DNA of 64,000 nt. Source: Hymenolepis diminuta (taxonomy: Eukaryota; Platyhelminthes; Cestoda; Cyclophyllidea; Hymenolepididae). The notes under the pieces were generated by a model. It was given only the letters and a program-made list of their open reading frames with translations. It ran no database searches and had not been told where the DNA came from. The stretch's first letter is position 1. Every line of letters starts with the position of its first letter. The stretch lies in the NCBI GenBank assembly GCA_900708905.1, contig CAADRB010000047.1, positions 720,225-784,224 of the forward strand. The letters are read 5' to 3'. Made by a program: the position numbers and the translations under genes. Below are positions 1 through 13,730 of this stretch, in pieces.

Positions 1-3000
1 CCAAAGCAAATGCATTTGCTCTCAAGGTTATTTAGATGACCTGCCTTCAACTTACACAAACTTTTAATTTATGCACAAAGAAATATGAACACAAAGAAAT
101 GCAAGTAAAAAATTCAAATTCCTGTTAAGCGCGAACTTTTAATGCCCCCCTTCCGTCCTCAGTCGATTAAAATAACATCAAAAGCAATGCAAGCTTGTTT
201 GATTAACAATTTTAAATATGGAAATAGTGAGTAACCTGTGACTTATAAGTTTTACAATTTTCATTTGTCGAACACAAATGGAATTTTTATAATTATTGAA
301 AAAAAGTCAATATAATTTGCAAATAAATGATCAATTTCTGAAAAGCCATTGCTACAACTTATCAATCGACCTATCAAATGCGATTTCCTTCCATTTCGCA
401 AAAACTGAAAGGTGAAATTAGTGAACAAACTGAGTGTTGAAGATCCGCCGATGTACTAACCCCCCTTTATATGAGTAAAACGAGGATTTAATAAAGTTTA
501 ATTTCAAACTTTTGTACAGTCATTAACAATAAAATAACTTTTTATTGGCTAAAATACTTATTTTCATATATATCTAACTTTAAACTACTGCCGGAAGCTT
601 ACTTTTCTAACCATAGCATTTCAAATGAACTTTCCATGAAAATACAGAACTGATTTTTTAAGCACCACTTCCCTTGTTAAAATGTTTTGCCCGAATTAAG
701 TTAAATTAAAAAAAAACACTTATGAGAAAATCTAAATAATTTTAAAAGAAAAGCGGCAATTAGAGTGACAATATAAAATTCATTCTTTCTAATCAAATTT
801 TGTTTAGAGAAGAATATTTGGCAGCGCAACATTTTGTCTTAGTAAAAATAGTACAAATGAATGTTATGGATTTAATATAACGATTATTGCTTTTTTAAAC
901 TAAATACCGTGCACTAATCAATACTTTCCAATTTAAATTTATAAAACAAAAAACTTTTTTTTAATTTTTACTTCCCGGTTCCTCCAAAGACTTTTGGCTG
1001 TTTTGAACACAAACAGCTTTCTATGAGATTGCCAACTTTATCCCATTTTATATTGATTTTCAGAATTTATGTCTTGATATAAAATAATACATGCATTTAA
1101 ATAAATAAAATAAATCAAAATTACATGAAATTGTTTCATTTAATCCTGGATAAGCATGAAATGTCACATTTAAAGCGGTCAGCCTAGTAGACAAAGTATA
1201 CATGTGGAAAATCTAAATTCACATGTTTAATCCCAAGCGACGCAACACTATGGAAGGAATTGAAGATCGAGCTGAAAGTATTCCCTTAATTCTAAAGTGT
1301 CTGAGTGGCTGAGTTGCATAAACAAAGATTGGCGGGTTTTATAAATCAAATAGATTCAATTAAGGTGAAATAATTTAAATAGTAATTAACAAACTTACAT
1401 GTTACATTTATAGCTCATTGTTCTATAAACCCTTTTTATAGCTCATAAAATCCTCTGTAGGTAACATTTTACAGAATTATGAAGAGCGGTTTTGCAAAGC
1501 TGTATTGTGGAAAGAAGAGAGTATTCAAGCAGACGAAGCAACGAAGTTTGAAGACAAATTATCGTGTAACCAGTAATATTCAAACTTTTGAAATTGGCAA
1601 ATAAATGAAGAAAGTCAGGGAAAAGAATATCTTAGAACGTTGCTATTGTAATATTGCTAAATTAAATTACTTCGGAACATAAATAAAGAGAGAATATAAT
1701 GTATTATTTTTTTAATTAAATTTAAATTTCATTTTTTTTTGTTCATTAAAGAATTACTTGAAACCAGCAAAATGAATAATAAGTTAATAAATTTAAATTA
1801 ATTTTTCACAAAGTGCTATGATTTATCACATTTTTTAAATAATGAAAGTTCTGTGAATCGCGTGACATGAATGAGGATATCTGATGAAAATTCGACCGAG
1901 TCATATGACTTAAGAATAGTCGGTAAGATGAAAGTAATTGAATTTTTTTTTAGAGCTTAATATTTTAAAATTTAATGAAAATTCTTTAAGAAACATTTAT
2001 TTAGAAAGTTTAAACCACAAGGAATTAAACATAATTAAGTGGTAAGTAGTTAAAAAAAGTATTTTTCGTAAAAGAAAGCGTATTTAGCCTAAAAGGATTG
2101 GCTAAAAATTCCATTTGCTTTATTTGATTATCAAATTTAATGAATTTTATTCGTTATTGGCAAAATGTGTATAAAATCAGGGTGAAGGTGCTTGATATTT
2201 TAAAACCATGAATAGATTTTATCCCTAAAAGACAAAAACATCTAATTAACACTAAAACATCTGTAAATTATTGCAAGAAAAAGAGAGATGAAATACTCCC
2301 AAAGGGTATTATAGCAATAATTTGATAATAATCACTGCCTGCATCAATAGTTATTTTTAAAATTGCCAAGGAGAATTTATTCCGAAGAAATACCTGGAAC
2401 ATTATTAAATCAGCTGGTCAGTCAGATGACAGAACCAATAGCCAACTCGAAAAAAAGACAGGAAGAAGAATGAAAATCCGCCGAAGTATTTGTTCCCTCG
2501 AATATCTGAATGATGAATAGAAACAAAGTTAATATGAAGTAGGTTGTAGTTGAATCAGTCACCTGCACACTCCTCTGACCAGCAAACGGTTGTCAGAAAA
2601 GAATGTTGAACGAACCAGCAAAGTGGGAGGAAAGGTTTCCTGACGAAGGGACAACACAAAGGAGGTATCGAGGAAAAAATGTAAAGACGTAAAACTATTT
2701 TATAATTTCCTTGTCGAAATTCATATTTTATTTTGTGTTTTCTAACCATAGGAACAGCGCTTCAAATTTATGAAAAGCTGTGAATTCAAAAATATTATTT
2801 ATTTTATGCAAACTAATTTTAAATATAAATGCAATGCTAATATTTCTTTAAAACAGAGAAGTATCAGCTTTCAAATATGCAAAAGGATACACCAAATAAA
2901 CTGCTCTTGACCCCCTATTTTGTAATATGATTCCAGTGTAAATATTTTAACCAACGCCTTTTTGACAATTCAAACACGTTTTTATTTGTGCATAAAGCCG

Positions 3001-4949
3001 AAGACTGTATTTGGATGACCATTTTATGGTTTTCAATGCAATATTAATTGAAGAATAAAAAGGAAATTTATAAAGATCTCCCACTTATTCAGATGTTCCC
3101 AAGTTCCAAGTTTTAAACTCATCTTGGTTAGTAAATAAATGCCCAAGTTCATAGTAAATAAGTGTGTTATGAATTATTGTTTACAAGCAATGAAATCATT
3201 ATCATAAATTTTATTTTATAATGCAATTCATTGACGAAATCGTTGATTCAATAAGGCCCGAACAATTTTGTCTAGAGGTATTAATCAATGACATTTTATT
3301 TATTCCATTTTACGAAAAGAGCGGGAAGACAAATCCGGAAAAAATTTCATTTTAATTTAAATGTTTGCACTTTAAAAAACAAAACAGTGTTTATAAATAT
3401 CAAACTATTTAAATATTTAAACTTTGTGTTCGCAAAGACAGTTGAGTGTTCGTTTGCCTGAATATTAGAACATAAATGAACAGTGCAATTGTTTAGCTAC
3501 AATACGAGAATAGGGAGTATTTTATAATTAAATTAGTTAATTTACATGTTGTTTAATTTGATATGTTAATTATTTAAATAACTTTCAAATAAAAATGAAA
3601 TTTTTGAATATCACTAATCTTTTATTATTTAAAACTTAACGTTGATAATAATATATGGCATTTTTGATACTTATTTATATGACATATTTCCTAAAAAAGA
3701 TTTTTAAAACAAACGCGGATTTTTTAAAATGTCATTGATTTGCTTTTTAAAAATATAAGAGAAAACAACACACAAAAATACGATTTTTATTTTATAGTTC
3801 ATGTAAAACCGAAAGTTTCGCTTTTTATGGTAAACGATAATAAAAGATAGTGAAAGGTACTATCACTTTTTAGGGGAAATAAAAATATCCTCCTTGTGGC
3901 TTTGTCTCGTAGTAATACCTCCATTTTTGGATCATTCAGTCCGATATATTGAAAAATATTTTTAAAAATACATTTTTTTATTCTTTTCTAAATAATGAAA
4001 AGCTTGGTTAATATTTTATTTTATCTATAGGTAGCGAATTCACACAGTTTTGATGAAAATGATAAATAATGTCGGAGAAATGAATTAAAAACTTTTAAAA
4101 AATGAGGCGAAATGTCTGCTACCGTTAAATTTCAAACGTCGGTGAAATTTGAGTAATGTCTTTAGCATTTTTATTAAATCAAAAATATATTTTAATCATT
4201 ATGCAGGAAAAAAGTGGAGCACGTAAGTGACTAAATTCACCAAATCTATTCGCATAACGCCAAGTAGTGGCGTTGAATTGTACCGCATGACGTATATGAC
4301 ACGTGAACTGGTCGTTCTCCTGTTGTGATCGGTGAGTTAAGTGATCTCGTCAGGAAAATTGTGCGGTGACGAAGATTTATGTATCTTTTCACATACATTT
4401 TTTATTAAAAAAATATCAAAATACAGCCAAGAGATAAAAATAAGTGACAAATAAATAAATAGACAAAAAAATACCTGTAAATAAATTAAATAAATAAACA
4501 GATCTATTAAAATTATGATAGCAACAAATATAATAAATTATTCAAATTTTTCAGAGATGTTTTCATATTTTTATTACCTTTTAGCCAAACCGTGCCTTGT
4601 CAGCGTGACTCCAGGCAATGAGAAAATTATTAAAAACGAGTACGTGGAATTAAAACTGTTCACCCTCTTTCGAAGATTCCATTAGTCTATGAAATTCGTG
4701 TTATAACTCTCTGAAATGAGAAAACGAGACAATGTTCTACGAGTAAGTAACACTGACAGACATTAGTTACCTGAATTGTGCTATAATGTTCTACAACTTA
4801 GAACCTCAATCTTAACGCTCGGTGGCCTTAAATGGTACCTCAGAATTTTGAATTTTTACGATTGTTATAAAGCCGAAGCATTGAATTTTGAATGAAGTTA
4901 GTGAGAGTGCCTATAAAGGCGAAACACAAGAATTTAGAAATTTGCAAGA
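1..4949. other. gene-free AT-rich DNA
   Basis: Very AT-rich with frequent homopolymer runs and stops in all frames. Only short open frames with no coding character were found (for example 64 codons at 2555-2749). No gene, RNA or repeat was recognised apart from the transposase fossil that follows. Confidence 0.6.
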
Positions 4950-5590
4950 TTCTGAAAGATGGCTAGACCTTTCGTTTGCAAAGTTAAGAGGAAATTGTTG
5001 AACGAAAACAATGAGGATAAATTGGCCGCCATGAGGAAGAAAAAAACAGCATTTTTAACGCTTTGACTCACTCAAAAGACCTGAGTTTGATAGAAGAGTG
5101 GATGGTTTTCGATGTAGTTAGCTGTGAAGGGCACCCCATGGCTCCTCAATTTCTTCCACAAGGCCTTAAAAGTCAATGCAGGTGCAGATACCTATGTTGA
5201 AATTCTTCAATCCGTTGTCGAGCTGTCTTAGATAGACAGTGTAGCCGATGGAGGAAGACCAAAAAGATTCGACTTCATCTCATAAGGCTCCCAAAATCCA
5301 GGACTTGATGTTCGACATTTTTCATTATATTGTCACACTAAACTTATGGCAACTTTCTAACTACTCAAGAGATCATTATTCTTTGAGTTATTATGTGTGG
5401 GACGGAACGTGATTGAAAAGGAAGTTAATAAGCATCCCCATAGCTCCAAATCCTCCTTCATGGAAGCAATAGCCCAAGCAATGAAGAATATGACTAAGAA
5501 CCACCTGGTCAAAGATTGCAGTTGCAGTTGGACTCGAATTGAGTCAATGAAAGAGGATTTATAGAATGCAACTTAGGTTAATAGGTATTA
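4950..5590 (+). pseudogene. fossil Tc1/mariner-superfamily transposase
   Basis: Plus-strand fragments in shifting frames. MARPFVCKVKRKLLNENNEDKLA starts at about 4959. Next come ADTYVEILQSVVEL (about 5190), IDSVADGGRP (about 5238), APKIQDLMFD followed by FHYIVTLNLW (about 5290-5350), and EREVNKHPHS, AIAQAMKNM and CSWTRIESM (about 5420-5560). The order and wording match the C-terminal half of Tc1/mariner-type transposases, in which the catalytic NSPDLNPLDYYVWG block follows. Here that block is eroded. Several stops and frameshifts are present. I could not find terminal inverted repeats. Confidence 0.65.
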
Positions 5591-6374
5591 TGTTTATTTG
5601 TTATGTAATAAAAAATTGTAATTCTTAATCATTCAGTTTCATTTTCTGTTCATCTAAAAGTGTGGATGGCGTCATCAGATGCCTTACGCACTCTGTACAT
5701 AAACTTAATCCGTTATAAAATGGATAGAATTCTGATTCAGATAAAATTTTAAAAAATCAAGAATTAAATTTTTTTAAATTAATTGAATTAAAGTTAATAC
5801 AATTTGAATGCAAAATTTTGATGTGTTTAAAGAATTTTTACTTCCCACTTCATCTTATTTACAATGGCAATTTCGACTAGCTGGATCTAAAATATCATTT
5901 AAACGGTTATCTTCATTCTTTTAATGGTATATTTCTCTTAAATGGCGGCAAAAATTTATTTCAAATCATAAAATTTTTTGCATTTTGCAAGAGCTCCATT
6001 GATTCTTGCAAACAAATATGAAAGCCATTTCCATCTTTTTGTCGCAGTTATTCAAAAACTCACTCCGATTTCAACTGAGTTAAGTTTTATGAATATATCT
6101 GGCAATTTTGATACTACTAAATTTAGTCTTTAAGATCTTCCCGAATAAATGTGTGCTTTACTACATACCGAAACGTTGGTATAGAAACATAACAAACCTG
6201 GGCACCACTGGAAGAATTCCTCTAGTACTTATGAATAATGAGATATTCCTGTCATTCATAATGCATTTCCATGCAACTGCAAAAGTATTCTAATTACATA
6301 CGTTTGTTGAAGTAATGTGGAAAGGAACTTGTAAGAAATTTGCGGTTTTTTATTTAAAAAGTCCAGACGGTGAT

Positions 6375-6405
6375 TTAAATTCAATCCAGAGTGGATTGAA
6401 TTTAA
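6375..6405. repeat. perfect 14-bp inverted repeat, 3-nt loop
   Basis: Arm TTAAATTCAATCCA (6375-6388), loop GAG, exact reverse complement at 6392-6405. No gene nearby. Confidence 0.85.
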
Positions 6406-7955
6406 GCTCCAATGAATTAAATAATGATTCTCTAGGTTCAAATATCTTGTCAGGATTAAATAAAGAAGGGCATGTTGATCAATATATTACCATCTTAAAT
6501 AGAAAGAAATATATTTTTGTATAAATCTGCCATTGAACTACGATCACTCAAAATATCCCAGAATATGTATTTTAAAATCTATCCGTACGTTAAGGTATCA
6601 AAGCAAATTGTATTGGGCAAAAAAATTAAAATCTGTTAGAAAAAGGTTGACTTTCAAGGTTATGCGAGCCCATCGATACCTAAATTAATTCATAAAGATG
6701 AGGTGAGCATCTTGAAGGAACATTACTTTCCCCTCAATACTCCACTACTCCGCCCGTACCTAGCGCAATTATTTGAATACCACAATTTTCTTATATTTTG
6801 ATAAGTCAGTTCCTTTTCTACATTATTTCATTGTACTTAATGATTAAATAAATAAGATTTATTTTATTAATTATTATCTATAGCGAAAATATTAAAAAGA
6901 TTGTTTAATGGTTTTTCTTCGTGATAGCACCTTCCAAAATTTTGTGATTCATTTTACTATGAAATATATTTTGATAGAATCATCTAATATATATATTTAA
7001 TAATTCAATGAATTAATTTCATAAATAAAAAACTCAACCATCATTTTCGTTGACAGAGTCGTAGTGATCTGCCATATATCAGATTAGATTCATAATTGAA
7101 GAGAATGAAAGTAAGCTGTCAAGCATATATTTCCGAAAAAATTGCGTCATTAAATAATTTTATTTTTAGTTACTATGGGACTCCATTAATATGAACATTA
7201 ACATTTTAGTAAACTCGCTGAAATAAAATAGCACATAAATAATATATTAACCTTGAATTAACTTTTCATTGTCTGTTCACAGCTAATGCAATTAAACCCC
7301 CCATTCCGGATTGGGTTAAACAAAATTTTTTCTGCATACAAATAAAAAAGATACTTTGAGAATAAACATAAAAGCAATTAATAAACTTTCGATTAATTTT
7401 GAATCGTGATTTAACCCTTTTTTAAAATCTTACAAATGAAATATTTAATCTGGAAAGTTGAGAGACACTGCGCTCTGATCTACTTCGATTTATTACGTAT
7501 TATAAAAAACAGTAAATTTCTCAAATTATTTAATTCTTCTTTAACCTTGACAAAATTTAATTTTTTATATATATTTTGCACAAATATAACAAAAATTGCC
7601 GTTGTTTAATAAATTTAACTCCTATATTTGTATTTTGATGAAAAGTGTTTTCTTGTATGTTCAAAAATATTTATTGATAAAACACGAGGTCATTTTTATA
7701 AAAAATGAAACAATATCTGCCTCAGAGCCTTATCACCAAACTTCTGGTGATATTAATTCTTAATTGCCGAAAATTCTTTAAAAATTTTATTTATTTAACA
7801 AATACAGTCGTAAATAGAATCGAAATTGTCAAAGGGTGGAAGTGAAGCGAATTCAAATTTCCAGAAACATAAGAACCTAAGGGACCTTGTTATTGCGGTT
7901 TATGTACGTCATCAAGTTATTAAAATGTCACTTAAAAATAGAATTTACGTGATTT

Positions 7956-7989
7956 ATTTAGTGCTCATGACAGGGCATGAGCACTAAAT
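7956..7989. repeat. perfect 14-bp inverted repeat, 6-nt loop
   Basis: Arm ATTTAGTGCTCATG (7956-7969), loop ACAGGG, exact reverse complement at 7976-7989. Pairing can be extended imperfectly outwards by roughly ten bases on each side (ACGTGATTT against GACGGAAATTC). Confidence 0.8.
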
Positions 7990-8073
7990 GAATTTCCGTC
8001 ATGGAGAGACATCCAAACACATTTGAGGTGAAGGCTCAAAAGTAGGAAGTATGTTCGCCTTACAAAGTGGATT

Positions 8074-8484
8074 TTAGAGTATTGAAGTAACAGAGGTGAG
8101 GGCCAGGGAATCAAGAGAATCGGACTTCTTCTTAGCTCTAGAATTATCGACTGCTGCTCTAAGTTCAATTTTCTTTCTTTTCATAATTGTGCTCATTATA
8201 CGAAATAACCACTTTCTAACGATATTGCACCCATCAACTGGATATGGGAGTTGATAGATCACCTGTAGGTTTATGGTGATTGTTTCTGAACCCATTTTCA
8301 TTTGCGAAGAATCAATGATACCAATGATCCTTGCACATTGCTTCTTTTTACGTACGCCTTTCAGTTGTGATTGATGTTCTTTAGTGCGAAGAATGGAATT
8401 CTTATAAGTGTTCACGGCGAAATTTTTGCGTTCCTTCTTGTCAACACTCGCTAAGTATGTGGCTGAATATACCCTGACAAACAT
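8074..8484 (-). CDS. unexplained 136-codon open frame
   Basis: Open from ATG at 8484 to a stop at 8074, unusually long for this AT-rich surrounding. The product would be basic and Lys/Ser/Ile-rich, with no signal peptide or motif I recognise. It contains KGVRKKKQCARIIGI and a basic IMKRKKIELR patch. No splice context supports it. It may be a relic of a repeat or a chance frame. Confidence 0.2.
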   Translation of the reverse strand: MFVRVYSATYLASVDKKERKNFAVNTYKNSILRTKEHQSQLKGVRKKKQCARIIGIIDSSQMKMGSETITINLQVIYQLPYPVDGCNIVRKWLFRIMSTIMKRKKIELRAAVDNSRAKKKSDSLDSLALTSVTSIL

Positions 8485-11400
8485 TTTGTGCTCACAGTTC
8501 TACAGAGATGAGATTTTCGTTTCTCTCTGAGGACTTGTTCATTGATTAAATCTCCATTTTTGTAATTCTGCGGCAAGATTTCCTAGGAGATCTTTTCAGC
8601 TAGAGCCTTAACATTCACCCGAATTCTCTCACACAAGTTTAACTCTACTTTATAAGTAGTAATAAATACCGTTTTTTTTCCAGATTGACAACCATGGTAA
8701 AAGATGTTGTAATTTATTTTTTTAACATTTCTAGCTTTTATGTCTAAGTGTTTCAGTATTTTATTTCATTTTGTTTTCACGAGAAACGTCCAAATATTTT
8801 GTACATATGTCATGCATATTTAATACGTACATATAACTGATTACACCCGGAGACCTTTAGATCAACTGAACTCCGTCCACAATATATGCTCCCAATACAA
8901 TTTTTAATGTAAAATTCAAAGTCGAAAAAGTTAAAAATTAGAAAATTAAGTAGCATAAATTTGCTAAAAGTTGTAAAAAAGAACATAAAGCCAAAAGGTA
9001 TATAACATCCGGATTTTTAAGAATTTATATAAGAATTAAATACTTTAGGCCTTACATTTGTATCCAATTACATAAATAAGTATTCTTTCTAGTAATCAGT
9101 TTTTAAATATTAATAAAGGTATCTGTTTAAAAGTAGTCATAAATTCTATATTTAGCGGATGCTACACCTAAGTAATCCTCCTGAGCAGTCCAGATAGCGT
9201 CTAGCAGAGTCCTCTCATATCAATTTGCTCCCAAAACTAGTCAGGCTATGCTCAAAGTGGTGAGAACAAGAAAGATGTTGAGTGGAGAGGTTTTATTGCT
9301 CAACTCTATGTTTGTACCGTTGTCAAAAGCCTATTCATTAAATACGAAACCACACTAGGTTGCAGGGATCTTGATTGCTGATCGGTTGAGAAGGGCTCTG
9401 CACACACGTTCGCGCCTATACTCTACGCCACCGGTTACATATCCGCACTTTCCAGAATGTTCTACCGCATGTGATTTAATTAGCCTTGTTAGCGTTGTGA
9501 ACTGCGCACATTCATCTCAATATTTTAATAGTAATAGAACAGCGTACAATCCTTAAAGCTCAGTTGGTTTAAATTTAAGTCTTCTTCCTTATGAAAGGTG
9601 TCACATTAAGAAGATGGAAAAGTGCACACCACAACAACAATGTCCGTCTATCTACCATGACACTCAGGCAACAGCCAAAGATTTTAAAATATCAAGAGGT
9701 GAAATTTTGGTCAATAAGACCCTAGTAGCATTCAAGAGATAGGCAGAAGTCCAGGTTTCAAGAAAAAAACCTTTACTTATTAAATTTTGCTGAATTTGCG
9801 TACCTTCTAGCAAGGCAAGCTATTTGCAACACAGTAAAATCGAACGACCTAATTGACTAATCGATCAAATCGGCTCCAGTTCGTGTGATTTACTTTATTA
9901 TTGGTTGAAGAAATTGATTTAAAATTATTGTGATACATTTTAAATATGTAGCTGAAGAAAAAACAATGACAAATTGCATCTGCAAATAATTCGCTATTCA
10001 ATTTCACCAACATAAAGTTAATCTTTTCTTAATAAAATCTTAAGCGTAAATTTAGTTATTATACTCTTATATTTTATTTTTGGTGAAAATCAAAATTACT
10101 GGAGAGTAAACCATAATATTTACGTGGTTCACTGGAGCGAATAAAATATAGTAATATCATTTAATGATACCATGAGTTGCGCCATCAAATGTATAAATAC
10201 TAACCCTCACTAATCTCCCACCCGTTTAAATCTTCTGATGCTCCTAAAGCAGTCAAGTGTGTCGTCGTAATGGTATAAGCCGATTTCTATATCTGCATTG
10301 AGAAATATTTTGAAAGCATCTTAAAACCTAATTATCAAACAAAATGAAAAAATTCTACCTTTGAGACGATTGTGAACCTGTTATGAATTAAATCTCCTCA
10401 ACGTGAGATGTGTGGAGTTAGTGAAAGTGGATGAATATTTCATTATTCACAAATATGTCAAGGACGGATTAAAGCGGCATTATTTTGTAATCAATCACAA
10501 TAAAAAAAACACATTTTACAACTTTTATTGTTAGCAGGCGAACAGAAGGCCTGAGTAAGTAACGTTTTCTAAATGGGTAGCTCGTGCTCCGAAATTCGAA
10601 TTTCACGATTAGTTCCCTGGATCTCACCAAATGCTTGTTTGCGAAGTTTAGTGCCTACTGACCGACTTTCCAAACAGGAGGGATCTTGCCACACAAATCA
10701 ATTTTCCTTCAAATGGTTGAGAAGGCGAAACAATTTTACTTGATATTTCGCGGCTTACATCTTTAGCATAATAGAAGCAAGGTAGGTACAAGTTTTCAGT
10801 TAGCAGAGCTCCGCAAGTTCCATTCACTCGGGCTGACAAGATTATTAAATTTTAATAAAATAACTGAGTTGATCGAAAAAATATATGCTTCTTTTGACCG
10901 ATTTCCGCCTGAAGCTTTAAGGCTTTTTTTGCTTTTCCTAAAGCAGAATACCATTAAATTTATTTATTTTATTTTTCCTCAATTTGACATAACAATCCCA
11001 AAATAATCACCAAACAGTAGGAGAAAAAGACAAAACCAATGAAAAAGTTCCAGTAATTAATATAGCGGTTTCTAATGTCCTCGTAGAAATTGTAAATCGC
11101 AGAGGGCTATTCACTACTTCGTAGTAAGAATTTTAAAAAAATGGAAAGTTATTTTCGTATAAAAGGGAAGAAAGGTAGAGGAATATAATTCACCGTCAAT
11201 AATGGAAAATGAATTATAATAGTTTAATATATTATTTTATTACTTATAGATAAATTCCAGATAATAGAACTCATCAGGCGTATTTTTTCTTAAATAAGAC
11301 TGAACATTTATCATCATGTCTAAGACAAAAGGCTCGTTATAAAAAGTCCCACCTATTTTGCCAGATACTTAAACAATGGACGGCAGATAATTGACCGATC

Positions 11401-13503
11401 GCCGTCTTATACAATCATTTTAGTCTCCTGCAATCGAGCCAAAAATAGGCATTAAAAAGAAGGAAATATTCCCTTTTTCTATCTCAAAGATATTGTAAAG
11501 GTGTGTTTAAGAAAGAAGTGGTAACTCTCTGGACAATAGTTTAAAATAGTTTTCTTTTCAGCACGCCAAAACACCGTCCCCAAACTATAAATTGTAACCT
11601 TTTTGTAATTGGTTGTGCGTTTTGTGTATATTAATTCATTTTTATTTCATACAAATGGAAGTGAATAGATCAAGTCAAGATACGTTAGTATCACTTTTGC
11701 CGCCTCTTTGTATTAAGCTGCCTTTTATGACACAATTGGCAAATTAAAATCCACCCCCCCCCATGGAATTGCTATGGAAACTTCCTATTTCTGCGCTCAA
11801 TAAATATGTAAACTGAAGTACGCTATTCATACCAAATAACAAAATCAATGAAAACACATCCACAAGCTAACTTCAATCAACCAATCAACAATAATCTCTT
11901 AAGTAGGAAGCAATTTGAGCACACAATATTCTCTAAACAAAGTCTGGTTTGTCGATTTTTTATGCATTGTAAAGGCAATATCTTTTGCTTTATGCATAAT
12001 TTATTTAAAAAAGAAATATATTTTATTAATCTCAAAAGTGAAAGTTTTGAAATAGGTGGTTGTTGTGATTGCTTTGCATTAAAGCGATTGTAACTCCGTC
12101 ATTAAATATGAAAATGGCTGACCATTATGACACTTCTAAATCGCACTTCATATATTTTGTGCATTGAAAACTATTAAAAGTCTTAATTAATTAAAGGGCA
12201 AACAAACAAGTTCGATGAGGTTAAAATAAGGAGGGTAATGAGGTCACCAGCACATCACCAGTCTTAATTTGCTTGAAAGCACTGGCATTGAACAGCTCAT
12301 ATTTTGAAAAGTGTAGAGTTCAAAGCGTGATGTCCGTAATATTCCATCCTCATCATTTAACTCCCTCATTCAAGGGTGAGATCATGTCCCCTTCATTCAG
12401 TGCTCGCTGATCGGTTGGTTATAACACTCGATTTATTGGCATCTTTTAAGCCAACGAGCAAGAATATGACATTAGCTATGAGAATTTTAGATAGAACTAC
12501 TCAATGCAGGTTGCACAGGGGTTTTAATTTTCCAAATTAAAGTTGTTTGAATATGTTGTCTATTGCTTCCTATTCCAACTTTATGGCCAACTTAAAATTT
12601 TACTGGAAAATAAAAATTTGACATTCATATTTCGAATCACCATTAAAATATTGCACTTAATTCCAGAAACTATAAACCTACTTTGAAATCACTTTGATTC
12701 TATTACGCTTGTGAACTAGTCTTTGTTGAAAACTGCTCTGTGGCTAGGTAGATGAAAGTCACATCACCACCCAATCTTTTAAACTTGGTCGCTTTCGGTG
12801 GTACGTTTTGTCAACATTCAAATGCAGTTGAATAAGGTAAGAATGAACAAAGGAAATGAGTGCCAACCTTTACTGGTGACCACGTTTATTGCAACTTTCT
12901 CAGATTAAAATTTCCACCCGCGTTTCTTAAAAGTTTCTGAATATTTTTCTTACGCAAATTCAACGTGTCCTTATTATTCGGATTGAAAAATGAGAATCCA
13001 TACCGTCTCACGACTAGTTATCAAGTAATCTGACCTGCACAAAGTAAAGGAACTTCCATGACGTCCACTCTCTGAGTTAATTTGTATAAAATAATTGAAC
13101 TTTTGCAGTCACCTAACTCATTGTATTTATCTCCATATTTAAAGCATGAAAATACCCTCTTTAAATCCACATATCACACCAGTGCTCCTCTTCCTCCCTC
13201 CTTTTTCTTTGTGTTTAGTAAAGCTCTTTAACTAGCGATCTCTCTTCTCTCCATTTTCTTGTGCAGTGAAAATCGTAAAAAGAAGAATTATAGTTCGAAT
13301 AATCTCTCCAGCCTCTTAGATAAATTGCTATCATAAACCCTCCTGCAGTACCCTCGTGAAGACCAAAATCTCCCAAAGTTTGTCAGCCAGGTGCCCTCAG
13401 TAAGGCTCAAGGAATGAAGGAGTGAGATCAAAATTGCAATTCCAGCATTTCGTACTTAGATAGGATCTTTTAAATAGACGACCACTGTTATTAAATTATT
13501 TAT

Positions 13504-13528
13504 TCGAGAGTTGTCTAGCAACTCTCGA
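13504..13528. repeat. perfect 10-bp inverted repeat, 5-nt loop
   Basis: Arm TCGAGAGTTG (13504-13513), loop TCTAG, exact reverse complement at 13519-13528. No gene is seen nearby. Confidence 0.8.
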
Positions 13529-13708
13529 TGGATGTCAGTATGACAAAATGCAATTAGGGCAACACTCCAGCAAATAGGTTGAATCATAAAATACGCAGCG
13601 CAAATCAACCACAGCTATTTTAAACTACGAATAGGAGAAAATAGTCATTATTCCTGTAGAAAACAATCCCTTCAGACAATAACTCCAAATCCTTATGTTA
13701 TTGATTAA

Positions 13709-13730
13709 TTTTATTATTATTATTATTATT
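13709..13730. repeat. (TTA)n microsatellite
   Basis: About seven TTA units in gene-free DNA. A shorter relative lies at 14158-14174. Confidence 0.9.
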
